From NCBI GenBank assembly GCA_964564545.1, contig CAZMBP010000153.1, positions 19,178 through 83,177 on the forward strand: 64,000 nt of DNA, given 5' to 3'. Shown piece after piece: positions 8,523 to 16,731 of this stretch. Under the pieces are notes generated by a model. That model had not been told where the DNA came from. It ran no database searches and worked only from the letters and a program-made list of their open reading frames with translations. Positions within the stretch are counted from its first letter, which is position 1. Each line of letters begins with the position of its first letter. The stretch is from CAJQQY01 sp964564545. Its GTDB lineage: Bacteria > Bacteroidota > Bacteroidia > Chitinophagales > Saprospiraceae. The position numbers were made by a program, and so were the translations under genes.

Positions 8523-8568
8523 ATCCTCCTTCCCCCTTATCCTTTTTAGGAGAAGAGGGAAGGAGGAT
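8523..8568. repeat. Inverted repeat upstream of the YggS-type gene
   Basis: ATCCTCCTTCCC (8523-8534) pairs exactly with GGGAAGGAGGAT (8557-8568) around a 22-base loop. It is purine/pyrimidine-biased and lies in the 5' region of the minus-strand gene starting at 8503, so it would be in its leader or promoter. Confidence 0.7.
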
Positions 8569-8677
8569 CAGGTGTAATTTTTTATAAAAACATTAACAAG
8601 TAAAAACGGACTAAGTTCGGCACGTTTTTCGTTTTTCAAACATTACTTTTCGTAACAATATTTAAAAATCTTAAAAC

Positions 8678-8884
8678 ATGAATAATTTTCAATTTCAACG
8701 TGCAGAAAGAATCACAAAAAGAAAAGCATTAGTTTTCACTATTTTATTTCATGCTTTGCTATTTGGAGGAATCACTTTTGGAACTGAAATGGGTGATAAA
8801 ATTACCGATACCGTCAAAGAATATTTCCAAGATGATCAAGCTGCAAAAAACAAAAAAGAACCTTTAGCTAAAAATAAAAAGTGA
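8678..8884 (+). CDS. Small single-span membrane protein, TonB-N-terminus-like
   Basis: A 68-residue protein of unknown function. After a basic start (about 17 residues) comes one hydrophobic segment, ALVFTILFHALLFGGITFG (17-35), then an acidic and lysine-rich tail ending KNKKEPLAKNKK. The RKALVFTILFHALL pattern resembles the inner-membrane anchor of TonB-type energy transducers, but no TonB C-terminal domain is present. It is followed directly by a strong bidirectional terminator, which supports a discrete transcript. Confidence 0.6.
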   Translation: MNNFQFQRAERITKRKALVFTILFHALLFGGITFGTEMGDKITDTVKEYFQDDQAAKNKKEPLAKNKK

Positions 8885-8914
8885 ATAATTGCCACAGGTA
8901 ATTATTCACTTTTT
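8876..8914. terminator. Bidirectional intrinsic terminator
   Basis: AAAAAGTGAATAATT (8876-8890) pairs with AATTATTCACTTTTT (8900-8914). The stem is flanked by an A-run on one side and a T-run on the other. It serves the converging small membrane protein gene and deoxynucleoside kinase gene. Confidence 0.85.
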
Positions 8915-8936
8915 ATTCTATAAGTTTATTTTTCGT

Positions 8937-9581
8937 TTAAAATAAACCATGCAATTCTGCGGATACCATATTCATCACTTCTCCTAAATCTTCTGGATTA
9001 TTTTTAAAATCCATCGTGTTTACATCAATCACTAAAAGTTTCCCAGCAGTATATCCCGAAATCCAATTTTCATATCTTTCATTCAATCTTTTTAAATAGT
9101 CTAAACTCATATTTCCTTCATAATCTCTGCCTCTTGATTGAATATGAGAAACCAAAGTCGAAATATCTGCTTTCAAATAAATTAATAAATCAGGAGCTTG
9201 AACTTGTGAAGTCATCGTCTCAAAAAGATCCGAATAGTTCTCAAAATCTCGCGTCGTCATCAAATTCATATCATGCAAGTTAGGCGCAAAAATAAATGCA
9301 TCTTCAAAAATCGTTCGATCCTGAATGACCGTTTTATCGCCATTCAAAATTTTTAGAATTTGTCGATATCGACTATTAAGAAAGTAAACTTGAAGATTAA
9401 AAGACCAACGTTGCATATCACCATAAAAATCATTCAGATAAGGGTTATCATCAGTTGATTCATACTGAACTTCCCATCCGAAATTCTTACCCAGTTGAGT
9501 ACAAAGTGTAGTTTTACCTGCTCCAATATTTCCAGCAACCGCTACGTATTTAACTTCTTTTTTTGTTTCCTCCGACTTCAT
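8937..9581 (-). CDS. Deoxynucleoside kinase
   Basis: 214 residues of the dNK/dGK family, which phosphorylates deoxynucleosides in nucleotide salvage. GNIGAGKTT (17-25) is the Walker A P-loop. QDRTIFED carries the DRS/T motif that binds the base and ribose, and SRGRDYE supplies the arginine-rich LID. FYGDMQRWSFNLQVYFLNSR matches the substrate-pocket helix. Length is typical. It is transcribed alone towards a shared terminator. Base specificity (dA, dG or dC) cannot be read from the sequence with confidence. Confidence 0.88.
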   Translation of the reverse strand: MKSEETKKEVKYVAVAGNIGAGKTTLCTQLGKNFGWEVQYESTDDNPYLNDFYGDMQRWSFNLQVYFLNSRYRQILKILNGDKTVIQDRTIFEDAFIFAPNLHDMNLMTTRDFENYSDLFETMTSQVQAPDLLIYLKADISTLVSHIQSRGRDYEGNMSLDYLKRLNERYENWISGYTAGKLLVIDVNTMDFKNNPEDLGEVMNMVSAELHGLF

Positions 9582-9899
9582 TGTTATCTTTTATGAATTT
9601 GTGTATTATGGTTTTATGAAAAAGCAAATGTGCCTCTAGCTTGTTTAATTATTATCTCACCGTATTTTGAATTGCGAAAATACGATTCCTATATTTATTT
9701 TTGGAATGTATGGGTTTAAAGTTTTCCACGAAATTATTTAAGATCCTGTGAAATTGAACGAAGATGTAAAAAACTTGTTAAGCTTAAAAATTCAACAAGA
9801 GCTTTTTAATTTTGTATTTTAAAAAAGGTTATTTTGCGTCTTCTTAACTAAATAACGCGATTGACAGATAAAAACCTATCAATCATCTAATATTTTAAA
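9582..9899. other. 318-bp divergent intergenic region
   Basis: This separates the divergent kinase and gatC genes. TAATTTTG at about 9810-9817 fits the Bacteroidota -7 consensus TAnnTTTG for rightward transcription, but I find no well-spaced -33 TTG, so the promoter is tentative. No other gene or RNA is visible. Confidence 0.4.
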
Positions 9900-10187
9900 A
9901 TGGAAATAGATCAATCATTAATTTCGAAACTCGAACATTTAGCTCGATTGGAACTTTCAGAAACTGAAAAGGAAGGAATCAGAAATGACCTCAATAATAT
10001 TCTACAAATGGTAGAAAAAATGAATGAGTTAAATACTGATGAAGTCGAACCACTCATTTATATTAATGAACAAGAAAATGTGTGGCGAGAAGATAAGGTG
10101 GAAAATCAAGTCGATCGAAAAGATGCACTTCGCAATGCACCAGATAGCAACGAGCAATTTTTTAAAGTGCCAAAAGTTATAAAATAA
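9900..10187 (+). CDS. gatC: Asp/Glu-tRNA amidotransferase subunit C
   Basis: The 95-residue sequence matches GatC. An N-terminal helix carries HLARLELSETEKEGIRNDLNNILQMVEKMNELNTDEVEP, followed by a linker ending LRNAPDSNEQFFKVPKVIK. GatC wraps around and stabilises GatA and GatB in the amidotransferase that converts Glu-tRNA(Gln) and Asp-tRNA(Asn) to their amide forms. gatA and gatB are not next to it here, which is common in this phylum. It is followed, before the ABC gene, by an inverted repeat of the CGTTxxACGTTTTACG type. Confidence 0.93.
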   Translation: MEIDQSLISKLEHLARLELSETEKEGIRNDLNNILQMVEKMNELNTDEVEPLIYINEQENVWREDKVENQVDRKDALRNAPDSNEQFFKVPKVIK

Positions 10188-10193
10188 AATGGT

Positions 10194-10295
10194 CGTTAAA
10201 CGTTTTACGATAGACGTTGAACGAACCGTTTCTTTTTATAGAAAATATTATTCTGAAGAAAGTTATACTGTTGGAAGAACGTAAAACGTCCAACG
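10194..10295. repeat. Inverted repeat, AACGTTTTACG family (copy 1)
   Basis: CGTTAAACGTTTTACG (10194-10209) and CGTAAAACGTCCAACG (10280-10295) are inverse complements at 14 of 16 positions. The spacer also holds AGACGTTGAACG. The same words recur in the larger inverted repeat at 11611-11732, so the two are probably relatives. Confidence 0.65.
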
Positions 10296-10323
10296 AATAC
10301 ATCTCAATCAACAAAAAGATAAA

Positions 10324-11034
10324 ATGAACCCAATTATTTCAGTTAAAGAGTTAAGGAAAACTTATGTCATGGGAGTGGAAAAAATCCATGCCTTGAAGAA
10401 TGTTTCTGTCGATATTAGAAAAAATGAGTACGTTGCTTTGATGGGACCTTCTGGTTCTGGAAAATCAACTTTAATGAATTTGTTAGGATGTTTAGATACA
10501 CCGAGTAGCGGAAATTATTTCTTGAACGATATTGATGTAAGTGAAATGACTGATGGCGAATTAGCGGAAGTACGTAATAAAGAAATCGGATTCGTTTTTC
10601 AGACCTTTAATTTATTGCCAAGATTATCCTCTTTGGATAATGTTGCTTTGCCTTTGGTGTATGCTGGGTTAGGAAAAAAGACCAGAATGGAAAAGGCAGC
10701 AAAAGCATTAAATGCGGTTGGTTTGGGAGATCGAATGGATCATAAACCTAACGAACTTTCAGGTGGTCAAAGACAAAGAGTTGCCATCGCTAGAGCACTA
10801 GTAAATGACCCTGCAATTATACTTGCCGATGAGCCGACAGGTAATTTGGATACCAAAACTTCCATTGAAATTATGGAGATTTTTGAAAGACTTCATGAGC
10901 AAGGCAATACGATAATAATAGTTACTCACGAACCTGACATTGCTGAACATGCACATCGAATCATTAGATTGAGAGATGGAATGGTAGAAATTGATAAAAA
11001 GAATGAACAAATCGTTCGTGCAGCTGAAAGATAA
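10324..11034 (+). CDS. ABC transporter ATPase, LolD/MacB type
   Basis: 236 residues. The full set of motifs is intact: Walker A GPSGSGKST (41-49), a Q-loop in FVFQTFNLLPRLSSLDNV, signature LSGGQRQR, Walker B IILADEPTGNLD and switch His in IVTHE. The QTFNLLPRLSxLDNVALPL block is typical of ATPases that drive FtsX-type permeases (LolCDE, MacB), which move lipoproteins or small molecules rather than importing nutrients. No permease gene adjoins it, so it must pair with one encoded elsewhere. It is followed by a terminator. Confidence 0.9.
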   Translation: MNPIISVKELRKTYVMGVEKIHALKNVSVDIRKNEYVALMGPSGSGKSTLMNLLGCLDTPSSGNYFLNDIDVSEMTDGELAEVRNKEIGFVFQTFNLLPRLSSLDNVALPLVYAGLGKKTRMEKAAKALNAVGLGDRMDHKPNELSGGQRQRVAIARALVNDPAIILADEPTGNLDTKTSIEIMEIFERLHEQGNTIIIVTHEPDIAEHAHRIIRLRDGMVEIDKKNEQIVRAAER

Positions 11035-11073
11035 AACCAAGTTTTAAGTTTACAATTGTTAAATAAATTGAGA

Positions 11074-11106
11074 GCGAATTTGAACAAAAATCAAATTCGC
11101 TTTTTT
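11074..11106 (+). terminator. Intrinsic terminator after the LolD-type ATPase gene
   Basis: GCGAATTTGA (11074-11083) pairs with TCAAATTCGC (11091-11100) and is followed by six Ts. Confidence 0.88.
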
Positions 11107-11169
11107 AATACCTAGAATTAATTGTTTATTTTGAGAAAACTATTTTTTTAAAAACAAAAAACTCGAAAA

Positions 11170-11595
11170 ATGGATAAAAGTAAACTTGTAAAAAAATATT
11201 CCAATGGAGAAGTGACTGTTGTCTGGGAACCAGGGAAATGTATTCACGCAGGAAATTGTGTTCGTGGACTTCCCACCGTTTTTAATGCGAAGGCAAAACC
11301 TTGGATCAATATAGAAGGAGCTGATACTCAATCTATTATTAACCAAGTAAAAGATTGCCCGTCAGGTGCTTTATCTATTTTGGAAAATGATAAGACCGAG
11401 GTAGAACAAACTGCAAATACTCATGTTGAATTAATGAAAAATGGTCCATTACTTATCGAAGGAGAGATCAAATTAACTCAAGCTGATGGAAGCATTATTT
11501 TGAAAAACAAAAAAACGGCCTTCTGTCGATGTGGAGCTTCTGCAAGAAAACCATATTGTGATGGATCACATTCTAGTGCAGGCTTTGTAGGTTAA
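11170..11595 (+). CDS. Two-domain Fe-S protein: divergent ferredoxin plus CDGSH
   Basis: 141 residues. The N-terminal part resembles a mono-cluster 4Fe-4S domain (Fer4_19), with WEPGKCIHAGNC (C24 and C30) and KDCPSGAL (C63). The C-terminal part is a CDGSH domain, FCRCGASARKPYCDGSH (118-134), with C119, C121, C130 and H134 as the 3-Cys/1-His ligands of a redox-active 2Fe-2S cluster. Both are known from small soluble electron carriers or redox sensors in Bacteroidota. There is no signal peptide. A large inverted repeat separates it from the adenosyltransferase gene. Confidence 0.9.
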   Translation: MDKSKLVKKYSNGEVTVVWEPGKCIHAGNCVRGLPTVFNAKAKPWINIEGADTQSIINQVKDCPSGALSILENDKTEVEQTANTHVELMKNGPLLIEGEIKLTQADGSIILKNKKTAFCRCGASARKPYCDGSHSSAGFVG

Positions 11596-11610
11596 AAAAT
11601 AGACTAAATT

Positions 11611-11732
11611 CGTTTGACATTGAACGTTAGACGTTTTACGGTCGCCCACACAATTTCATTTAGAATAGACTTTAATATTTAAAAATTAGTAAAACAGGGA
11701 AACGTAAAAAGTCTAACGTTCAACGTCAAACG
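11611..11732. repeat. 30-bp-arm inverted repeat, AACGTTTTACG family (copy 2)
   Basis: The arms 11611-11640 and 11703-11732 are inverse complements except at about two or three positions (start CGTTTGACATTGAACG). They are separated by 62 bases of AT-rich sequence. The element fills the gap between two genes on the same strand. Words in the arms (ACGTTTTACG, GTTGAACG) also occur in copy 1 at 10194-10295. Confidence 0.85.
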
Positions 11733-11748
11733 ATTTAAAAAAACAATA

Positions 11749-12300
11749 ATGGCATTTAAAATTTATACAAAAACAGGTGACTCAGGAGAAACAGGTTTGT
11801 TTGGAGGTAAACGATTACCGAAGAGTCATCTTCGAATTGAAAGTTACGGAACAGTTGACGAATTGAATTCTTGGATCGGACTGATTCGAGATTTGACAGA
11901 GTATCCAAAGACAGAAGGTGTTTTGGAAAATGTACAAAATCGATTATTTGAAATTGGTTCTAATTTGGCAACGGATCCTTCAAAAACTATGAATGTTCCT
12001 GAGGTAAAACAAAAAGCGATTACTTTATTGGAAAAAGAAATTGATCGAATGGAAAGCGAGTTACCTCCTTTGAAAACTTTTATTTTGCCAGGAGGACATC
12101 CAACTGTTTCTCAAATTCACATTGCTAGATGCGTTTGTCGAAGAGCAGAAAGGGGAGTAGTTGGTCTAGCGATCATAGATGAAGTGCCAGATATTCTAAT
12201 TCAATATCTAAATCGTTTATCGGATTATTTATTCGTTTTATCTCGATGGGTAGGAATGAAATTAGACGCCAAAGAACTTCCGTGGATACCTGAGAAATAA
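11749..12300 (+). CDS. PduO-type cob(I)alamin adenosyltransferase
   Basis: A 183-residue PduO/MMAB-family enzyme that transfers the adenosyl group of ATP to reduced corrinoid to make adenosylcobalamin. Family motifs are the N-terminal ATP loop KIYTKTGDSGETGLFGG (4-20), RIESYGTVDELNSWIG and RCVCRRAERGVV, the helix holding the conserved RxxxRRxER residues. AdoCbl would be used, for example, by methylmalonyl-CoA mutase, which is not in this window. It stands alone between two palindromic repeats. Confidence 0.95.
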   Translation: MAFKIYTKTGDSGETGLFGGKRLPKSHLRIESYGTVDELNSWIGLIRDLTEYPKTEGVLENVQNRLFEIGSNLATDPSKTMNVPEVKQKAITLLEKEIDRMESELPPLKTFILPGGHPTVSQIHIARCVCRRAERGVVGLAIIDEVPDILIQYLNRLSDYLFVLSRWVGMKLDAKELPWIPEK

Positions 12301-12311
12301 TGGTTAATGTT

Positions 12312-12374
12312 TAACGGTGAACGGTCAATACCTCAGGAGGTGTTAATCGTTCACCGTTCACAATTAATCGTTAA
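12312..12374. repeat. Palindromic repeat sharing its core with 56556-56573
   Basis: AACGGTGAACGGTCAATACC and following bases (from 12313) are inverse-complementary to the stretch ending near 12357 at about 18 of 22 positions. The minus strand from 12374 reads TTAACGATTAATTGTGAA, an 18-base word found exactly at 56556-56573. The P450 stop codon (12364-12366) lies inside this word, just as the RsmE stop lies inside the other copy. Confidence 0.8.
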
Positions 12375-13719
12375 AAGAGATGCTCATTTTTATTCCGTAT
12401 TTAGGTTGTAGAGTTACGTAAGGCATTGCTTCAATTATTTGATTTTTTTCTAATTCAAAATTATACCTTTTTAGTAATTCCAAAATAACCATTTGCATTT
12501 CCATCATGGCGAAATTGTTTCCAATGCAAAGTCTTGGTCCACCTCCAAAAGGCATGTAAGCAAAAGAAGGTTTCCCTTTCATATTTTCCTTTTCAAATCT
12601 TTCAGGCTTAAATTTTTCAGGTTCATTCCAATATTTTTTGGAGTGATGCAAACCATAAATATAAATGGCAAACATTCGATCTTTTGGAATATGGTAATCT
12701 TTGATATCCTCAGCTTCATTAGCCAATCGATCAGTAATCCAAGCGGGTGGATAAATCCTCATTGTTTCTTGAATGACTTGAGTAGTATATTTTAATTTTG
12801 GAAAATCAGAAAACTCTACTTTTCGATTACCTACAACTTCTTGATATTCCTCTCGAATTTTTTTAGTTGCTTCTGGATTCTTGCATAATAAATAAAATGC
12901 CCAAGCTAGCGCGTTGGCAGAAGTTTCATGCCCTGCGACGAAAAGAATCAAAGATTCGTCAAGCAATTGAGTGTCAGTCATCCCTTCACCATTGTCTTCA
13001 TATCGTGCTGACAATAGCATATCCAAAAGATCATCATGAGATTGCCCACTAGTTCGTCGCTCTTGAATAATTCTTAAAATTATCGCTTTGGATTCTTGAG
13101 ATATTTTGAATTGACGTTTTGTTTTTCCAGTCAAATAAAACCATGGAATTAGATATGGTTGACGAAGTCTTTTAACGATGTATTCTTGAATTTCCTGAAT
13201 GTTATCAGAAAGAGTGACTAATTCTTCATCACTTACACTTGTTGTGAAAAGTGATTTGGCAACGACTTGGAAAGCCATTTTAGTCATTTCGATAGAGAGA
13301 TCGAAAGGTTGATTACTGGCAGCTAATTTATCCAAATTTTTCCAAGACTCTTGTACCACTTTTAGCATCACGTCAGATAGGGCTGCTAATTTAGCTCGAT
13401 GAAATCCAGGTTGAATCAATCTACGTTGTCGTAGCCAATAACTACCATCGCTGGTCAATAATCCTTGTCCTGCAAATTGAGCAATCATCTTAGTTTGAAT
13501 TTCAGACTTGCGATAATTACGATTATTTTTTTGCATCACATGTTGGACTATTTCTGGATCAGTTGTGAAGATCGCTTTAGAGTATCCACCCATGTACATT
13601 TCGAATATTTCTCCTTTTTCCTCTACAAATTTATTGAGTACAGGAAGTGGGTTATTTATAAATTTAAAGGCATTTGTTAGGGTAGTTAAACGAGGAATGA
13701 GTGGGATTTCTTTATTCAT
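12364..13719 (-). CDS. Cytochrome P450
   Basis: 451 residues with all P450 landmarks: YWLRQRR (C-helix, W95 and R99), the I-helix oxygen-activation motif AGHET (262-266), the K-helix ExxR in ETMR (318-321) and the heme loop FGGGPRLCIG (391-400) with Cys398 as the thiolate ligand. There is no N-terminal membrane anchor, so it is a soluble class needing separate redox partners. It resembles bacterial CYP102/CYP4-like fatty-acid or terpenoid hydroxylases by length and motif, but the substrate is unknown. No ferredoxin or reductase gene is adjacent. The last two codons and the stop lie in a dispersed palindromic repeat. Confidence 0.95.
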   Translation of the reverse strand: MNKEIPLIPRLTTLTNAFKFINNPLPVLNKFVEEKGEIFEMYMGGYSKAIFTTDPEIVQHVMQKNNRNYRKSEIQTKMIAQFAGQGLLTSDGSYWLRQRRLIQPGFHRAKLAALSDVMLKVVQESWKNLDKLAASNQPFDLSIEMTKMAFQVVAKSLFTTSVSDEELVTLSDNIQEIQEYIVKRLRQPYLIPWFYLTGKTKRQFKISQESKAIILRIIQERRTSGQSHDDLLDMLLSARYEDNGEGMTDTQLLDESLILFVAGHETSANALAWAFYLLCKNPEATKKIREEYQEVVGNRKVEFSDFPKLKYTTQVIQETMRIYPPAWITDRLANEAEDIKDYHIPKDRMFAIYIYGLHHSKKYWNEPEKFKPERFEKENMKGKPSFAYMPFGGGPRLCIGNNFAMMEMQMVILELLKRYNFELEKNQIIEAMPYVTLQPKYGIKMSISFND

Positions 13720-14143
13720 AAGTTGTTGATTTTCAAAAGATTAAGTTGGTTTGGAGTTGGTGGAAATAAGTTTGATGTTATCTTTTCAAATTTAATGATT
13801 ATTGATGTGAAAATGGTTGGAAGGAAGAATGTTTTATAAATTAGATTAGTTATGAATAAAATATAAGATAAATATTCTATGTGGAAAAAGCTCGAGTCAC
13901 TCAATTCTTGTGTTTTAAAATAAATACAAAAAACATGAATTTTCTTTTATTAAAAAAAGCTTAAAATTGAAGACTTGGTATAAATCTTGTTTTTCTCAAA
14001 GTCAAAATGTTTTAGTTTTTTAGCCCCAATAAAAACTGCTACTACTTCGTTTAGAAGACGATTCCCCTCCCAAATTTCCGAAATTCCCCTCCTCTCTTAA
14101 TAGAAAAATTCTAACACATATTTTTACTTTATAATATTTCGTA
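13720..14143. other. 424-bp divergent intergenic region
   Basis: AT-rich DNA between the divergent P450 and MORN-protein genes. A minus-strand open frame here (13716-13904) has biased hydrophobic composition without family likeness, and I do not accept it as a gene. A pyrimidine-rich stretch lies near 14060-14098. I see no RNA gene. Confidence 0.4.
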
Positions 14144-15139
14144 ATGAAAAATACCAATAACCTGTTTTTACTAATCGCAGCTATCTTTTTGTCGAATTAT
14201 TCGGTTCAGGCATCAAGTAAATTTTTAAATTCACCAACACAAGTTTTGGCTGAAGTTTCAACTTACAATGCACCTTGTAGCAAAAGGAAAAAATTTTGCA
14301 AAGGGACAGTAAGTTTCAAAGATGGAAGTTCGTACGAAGGAGAATTTCGATATGGAGAACCACACGGTCGAGGTATTTATCATTGGTCAGATGGTGAATC
14401 GTATGAAGGTGAATTTGTAAATGGTTTAAGACACGGAAGAGGCAAGCATATATTTAACAATAATGATGTGTATGAAGGTGAGTGGGAATTTGGGATGATG
14501 CATGGAGAAGGAGTTTACCTTTGGGAAAATGGAGGACAATATAAAGGAGAATTTGTTGAAGGGTTGATGCAAGGCAAAGGAAAAATAACTTTGCCTGATG
14601 GAGAAAGTTACGATGGAGAATGGAAAAATGGATTAGCTGATGGGAAAGGAACCTACACTCGAGTAGATGGAAGTAAGTACAAGGGAAAAAGTAAAAAAGG
14701 GGAGCGACACGGCTCAGGAAGAATTGTTTGGAAAACAGGTGACTATTTTATAGGAAAGTGGAAACATGGAAAAATCAACAAAACAGGAACTTTCCACTAT
14801 AATAATGGAGATCAATTTACTAGTATTTGGGATGAAGGTGAAATGAAAGGGAAAGCTACCTATAAGTTTCGAAACGGAAAAGAAGTGAAAGGTGACTTAA
14901 AAGAAGTGGAAAGACAAGTAAAAGGTAATGAAGAAAAGATGGAAGAGATTATGCCAAACCTTGGCTTGACTTGGTATGCAATTGCCTTGGAATACAAAGC
15001 TGCAGAGCGATATGATTTAGCTATGGAGAATTTGAAATTGTCTCAAAAATATATTCCTTCTTCTTCAGACTTAAATCAGTTAGTACATCAACAAATCGAA
15101 ATTGTTCAAGAAAAATTAGACGAAATAGAAGGTCTTTAA
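14144..15139 (+). CDS. Exported MORN-repeat protein
   Basis: 331 residues with a signal peptide (to about residue 24, SVQASS). From about 57 to 250 there are some nine MORN units of the type YEGEFxxGxxHGxGxYxWxDG, for example SYEGEFRYGEPHGRGIYHW and VYEGEWEFGMMHGEGVYLW. The C-terminal 80 residues are helical, with a single TPR-like stretch (YAIALEYKAAERYDLAMENLKLS). MORN arrays form extended beta sheets that scaffold proteins or lipids; the function here is unknown. It is followed by a terminator. Confidence 0.88.
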   Translation: MKNTNNLFLLIAAIFLSNYSVQASSKFLNSPTQVLAEVSTYNAPCSKRKKFCKGTVSFKDGSSYEGEFRYGEPHGRGIYHWSDGESYEGEFVNGLRHGRGKHIFNNNDVYEGEWEFGMMHGEGVYLWENGGQYKGEFVEGLMQGKGKITLPDGESYDGEWKNGLADGKGTYTRVDGSKYKGKSKKGERHGSGRIVWKTGDYFIGKWKHGKINKTGTFHYNNGDQFTSIWDEGEMKGKATYKFRNGKEVKGDLKEVERQVKGNEEKMEEIMPNLGLTWYAIALEYKAAERYDLAMENLKLSQKYIPSSSDLNQLVHQQIEIVQEKLDEIEGL

Positions 15140-15194
15140 ATCAATAATTAGTATTACAAAAACTTAATAAACATCCATCCAAAACAGGATAATA

Positions 15195-15228
15195 AAAACT
15201 GCTCAGATTACCTGCGCAGTTTTTTTTT
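15195..15228 (+). terminator. Intrinsic terminator after the MORN-protein gene
   Basis: AAAACTGC (15195-15202) pairs with GCAGTTTT (15216-15223), followed by a T-run to 15228. Confidence 0.75.
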
Positions 15229-15367
15229 GTCAAACATTAGGCAAGGTTTTTAGTTAGTATAACATGAAAGAGTTAAAGTCTTTATAAAATAGGGACTCTC
15301 TTAATCAAGTTCGGGTCTCTATTGTTAAGTACTTGATTTACATTTTAAGATTCTAAAAATTGATTCC

Positions 15368-16024
15368 ATGATTAAAAAAAGATTTTTTATCCTCATCATA
15401 ATTACTGCATTTTTTATTCCTCGATCTTTTTTGTCATTGGTTTTATCTCAAAATCAAAATGAGATTTCTTTAGTTTCTAGCATGGAAAATAATAAGACTT
15501 TCGTTGACAGTTACAAAGCTCAATGCCTGAAAGCGCTTTCCTTTTATCCTGAATTACAAAATGTGAATATTGAATTTCGTGAAGCAGGGATTGGAACTAC
15601 TTTGGCAGCACGACCGATACTTTCTAGTTTTTTTAATACTGATTATGAAAGAAAATATGAGGTGATATTTAATAATGCGAATGATTGTGAGGTGCCTTTC
15701 TCTGAATTACCAGAAGAAGGTCAGGTTGGAATTTTAGGGCATGAATTAGCGCATATCTTAGATTATGAGACTAAAAGCTTTGGTCAATTATTAGTAACAG
15801 GGTGTTTTTATATTAATGCACATAGCATTCGAAATTACGAACGAGGTATCGATCGAGTGACGGTTGAACGAGGACTTGGAGAAAAACTACATGATGCTTA
15901 TCATTACATCTTAGAGGAATCTCAAGCCTCTTTGAAATATAAAAGGTTTAAAAAATTCACATACCTAGAACCTCAAGAAATTTTGGATCACGTGAGAGAA
16001 GCAAGTGTTAAAATTGAATTTTAG
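15368..16024 (+). CDS. Exported or membrane-anchored HExxH metallopeptidase-like protein
   Basis: 218 residues starting with a hydrophobic signal or anchor (MIKKRFFILIIITAFFIPRS). GILGHELAHILDYETKSF (121-138) contains the zincin motif HELAH (125-129), with an Asp six positions after the first ligand (HExxHxxD). The rest does not match a family I can name. Conserved-looking surroundings (REAGIGTTLAARP and EVIFNNANDCEVPFSEL) suggest a real fold. A periplasmic zinc peptidase is the likely role; the substrate is unknown. Confidence 0.7.
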   Translation: MIKKRFFILIIITAFFIPRSFLSLVLSQNQNEISLVSSMENNKTFVDSYKAQCLKALSFYPELQNVNIEFREAGIGTTLAARPILSSFFNTDYERKYEVIFNNANDCEVPFSELPEEGQVGILGHELAHILDYETKSFGQLLVTGCFYINAHSIRNYERGIDRVTVERGLGEKLHDAYHYILEESQASLKYKRFKKFTYLEPQEILDHVREASVKIEF

Positions 16025-16028
16025 ACTT

Positions 16029-16598
16029 TTAAAAACACTCTGCTTCAAAGTTTGGAAGATTAGGATCTAAGTTTCCTTGACCATTATGTTGAGTTGGAAA
16101 TCCACAATTTGTGGCATTTTCACTTGGAACAACATTCTCGCCACATTTGATCGAACAAACTTTTCCTGTGTAGGTCGCTTCCTGATTATCTATATTCGAA
16201 AAAGTAATTTCATAATCAAATAATCCAAAAAGTAAATTTCCTTGCCCATCCGTTCCATCCCATCCATTTGAAACATTAGGAAAAGGACCTGCCTGAAGAT
16301 TTAATTTTTGAAATATTTCTTGCCCTGCATCATCTTTTATAACAAATGAAAGGATAGATGAAATGTCGTCATTTGTAAAGGGATAAAATATATCATTAAA
16401 TCCATCTGCATTTGGAGTGAAAATATTTGGAACAAATATTTCACCAGTACCTAAAACAGCTTCGAGAGGTTCTACTCCACAACAATTTTCATATGGATTG
16501 ACAAGGATTGGTTCACATTCAGGTTCAGCATCATCTGAGTTGCAATTAGAAAAGAAGGTAAGTCAAAGTATAAGAAATGGTAAAAATGAAATTTTCAT
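16029..16598 (-). pseudogene. Lipoprotein with CHU_C-like domain, interrupted by a TGA in the signal peptide
   Basis: Reading the minus strand from the ATG at 16598 gives MKISFLPFLIL, then an in-frame TGA (codon 12, 16563-16565), then LTFFSNCNSDDAEPECEP and an open frame to the TAA at 16029-16031. Without the stop this is a normal 189-residue lipoprotein (lipobox FFSNC). The mature part contains VPNIFTPNADGFND and NGWDGTDGQGNLLFG, the hallmark of the gliding-motility C-terminal (CHU_C) family found in T9SS substrates. There is no alternative ATG after the stop that keeps the signal. It may be a recent nonsense mutation, a sequencing error or a silenced gene. The gene is convergent with the zincin gene at 15368. 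Confidence 0.75.
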
Positions 16599-16677
16599 AA
16601 ATGTAGCTTTTATTTTTTTTGCTAAAGGTAAAATTAAATTCCATTTCCTTTGGAAAACTTGCTACAAAAAAAAATAC

Positions 16678-16710
16678 GTTATGGAAATCAATATTCCATA
16701 ACGCATTTTT
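16678..16710. terminator. Hairpin terminator downstream of ECF sigma gene
   Basis: CGTTATGGAA (16678-16687) pairs with TTCCATAACG (16694-16703). An A-run lies on its left and a T-run on its right, so it can act on either strand. It lies just after the stop of the minus-strand sigma factor gene. Confidence 0.75.
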
Positions 16711-16731
16711 TACAAACCTTAACTTCTTTTT

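Noticed and set aside
13716..13904. 62-codon minus-strand frame upstream of the P450 gene
   Set aside because: Hydrophobic, AT-driven composition, overlaps the P450 start and has no recognisable start context.
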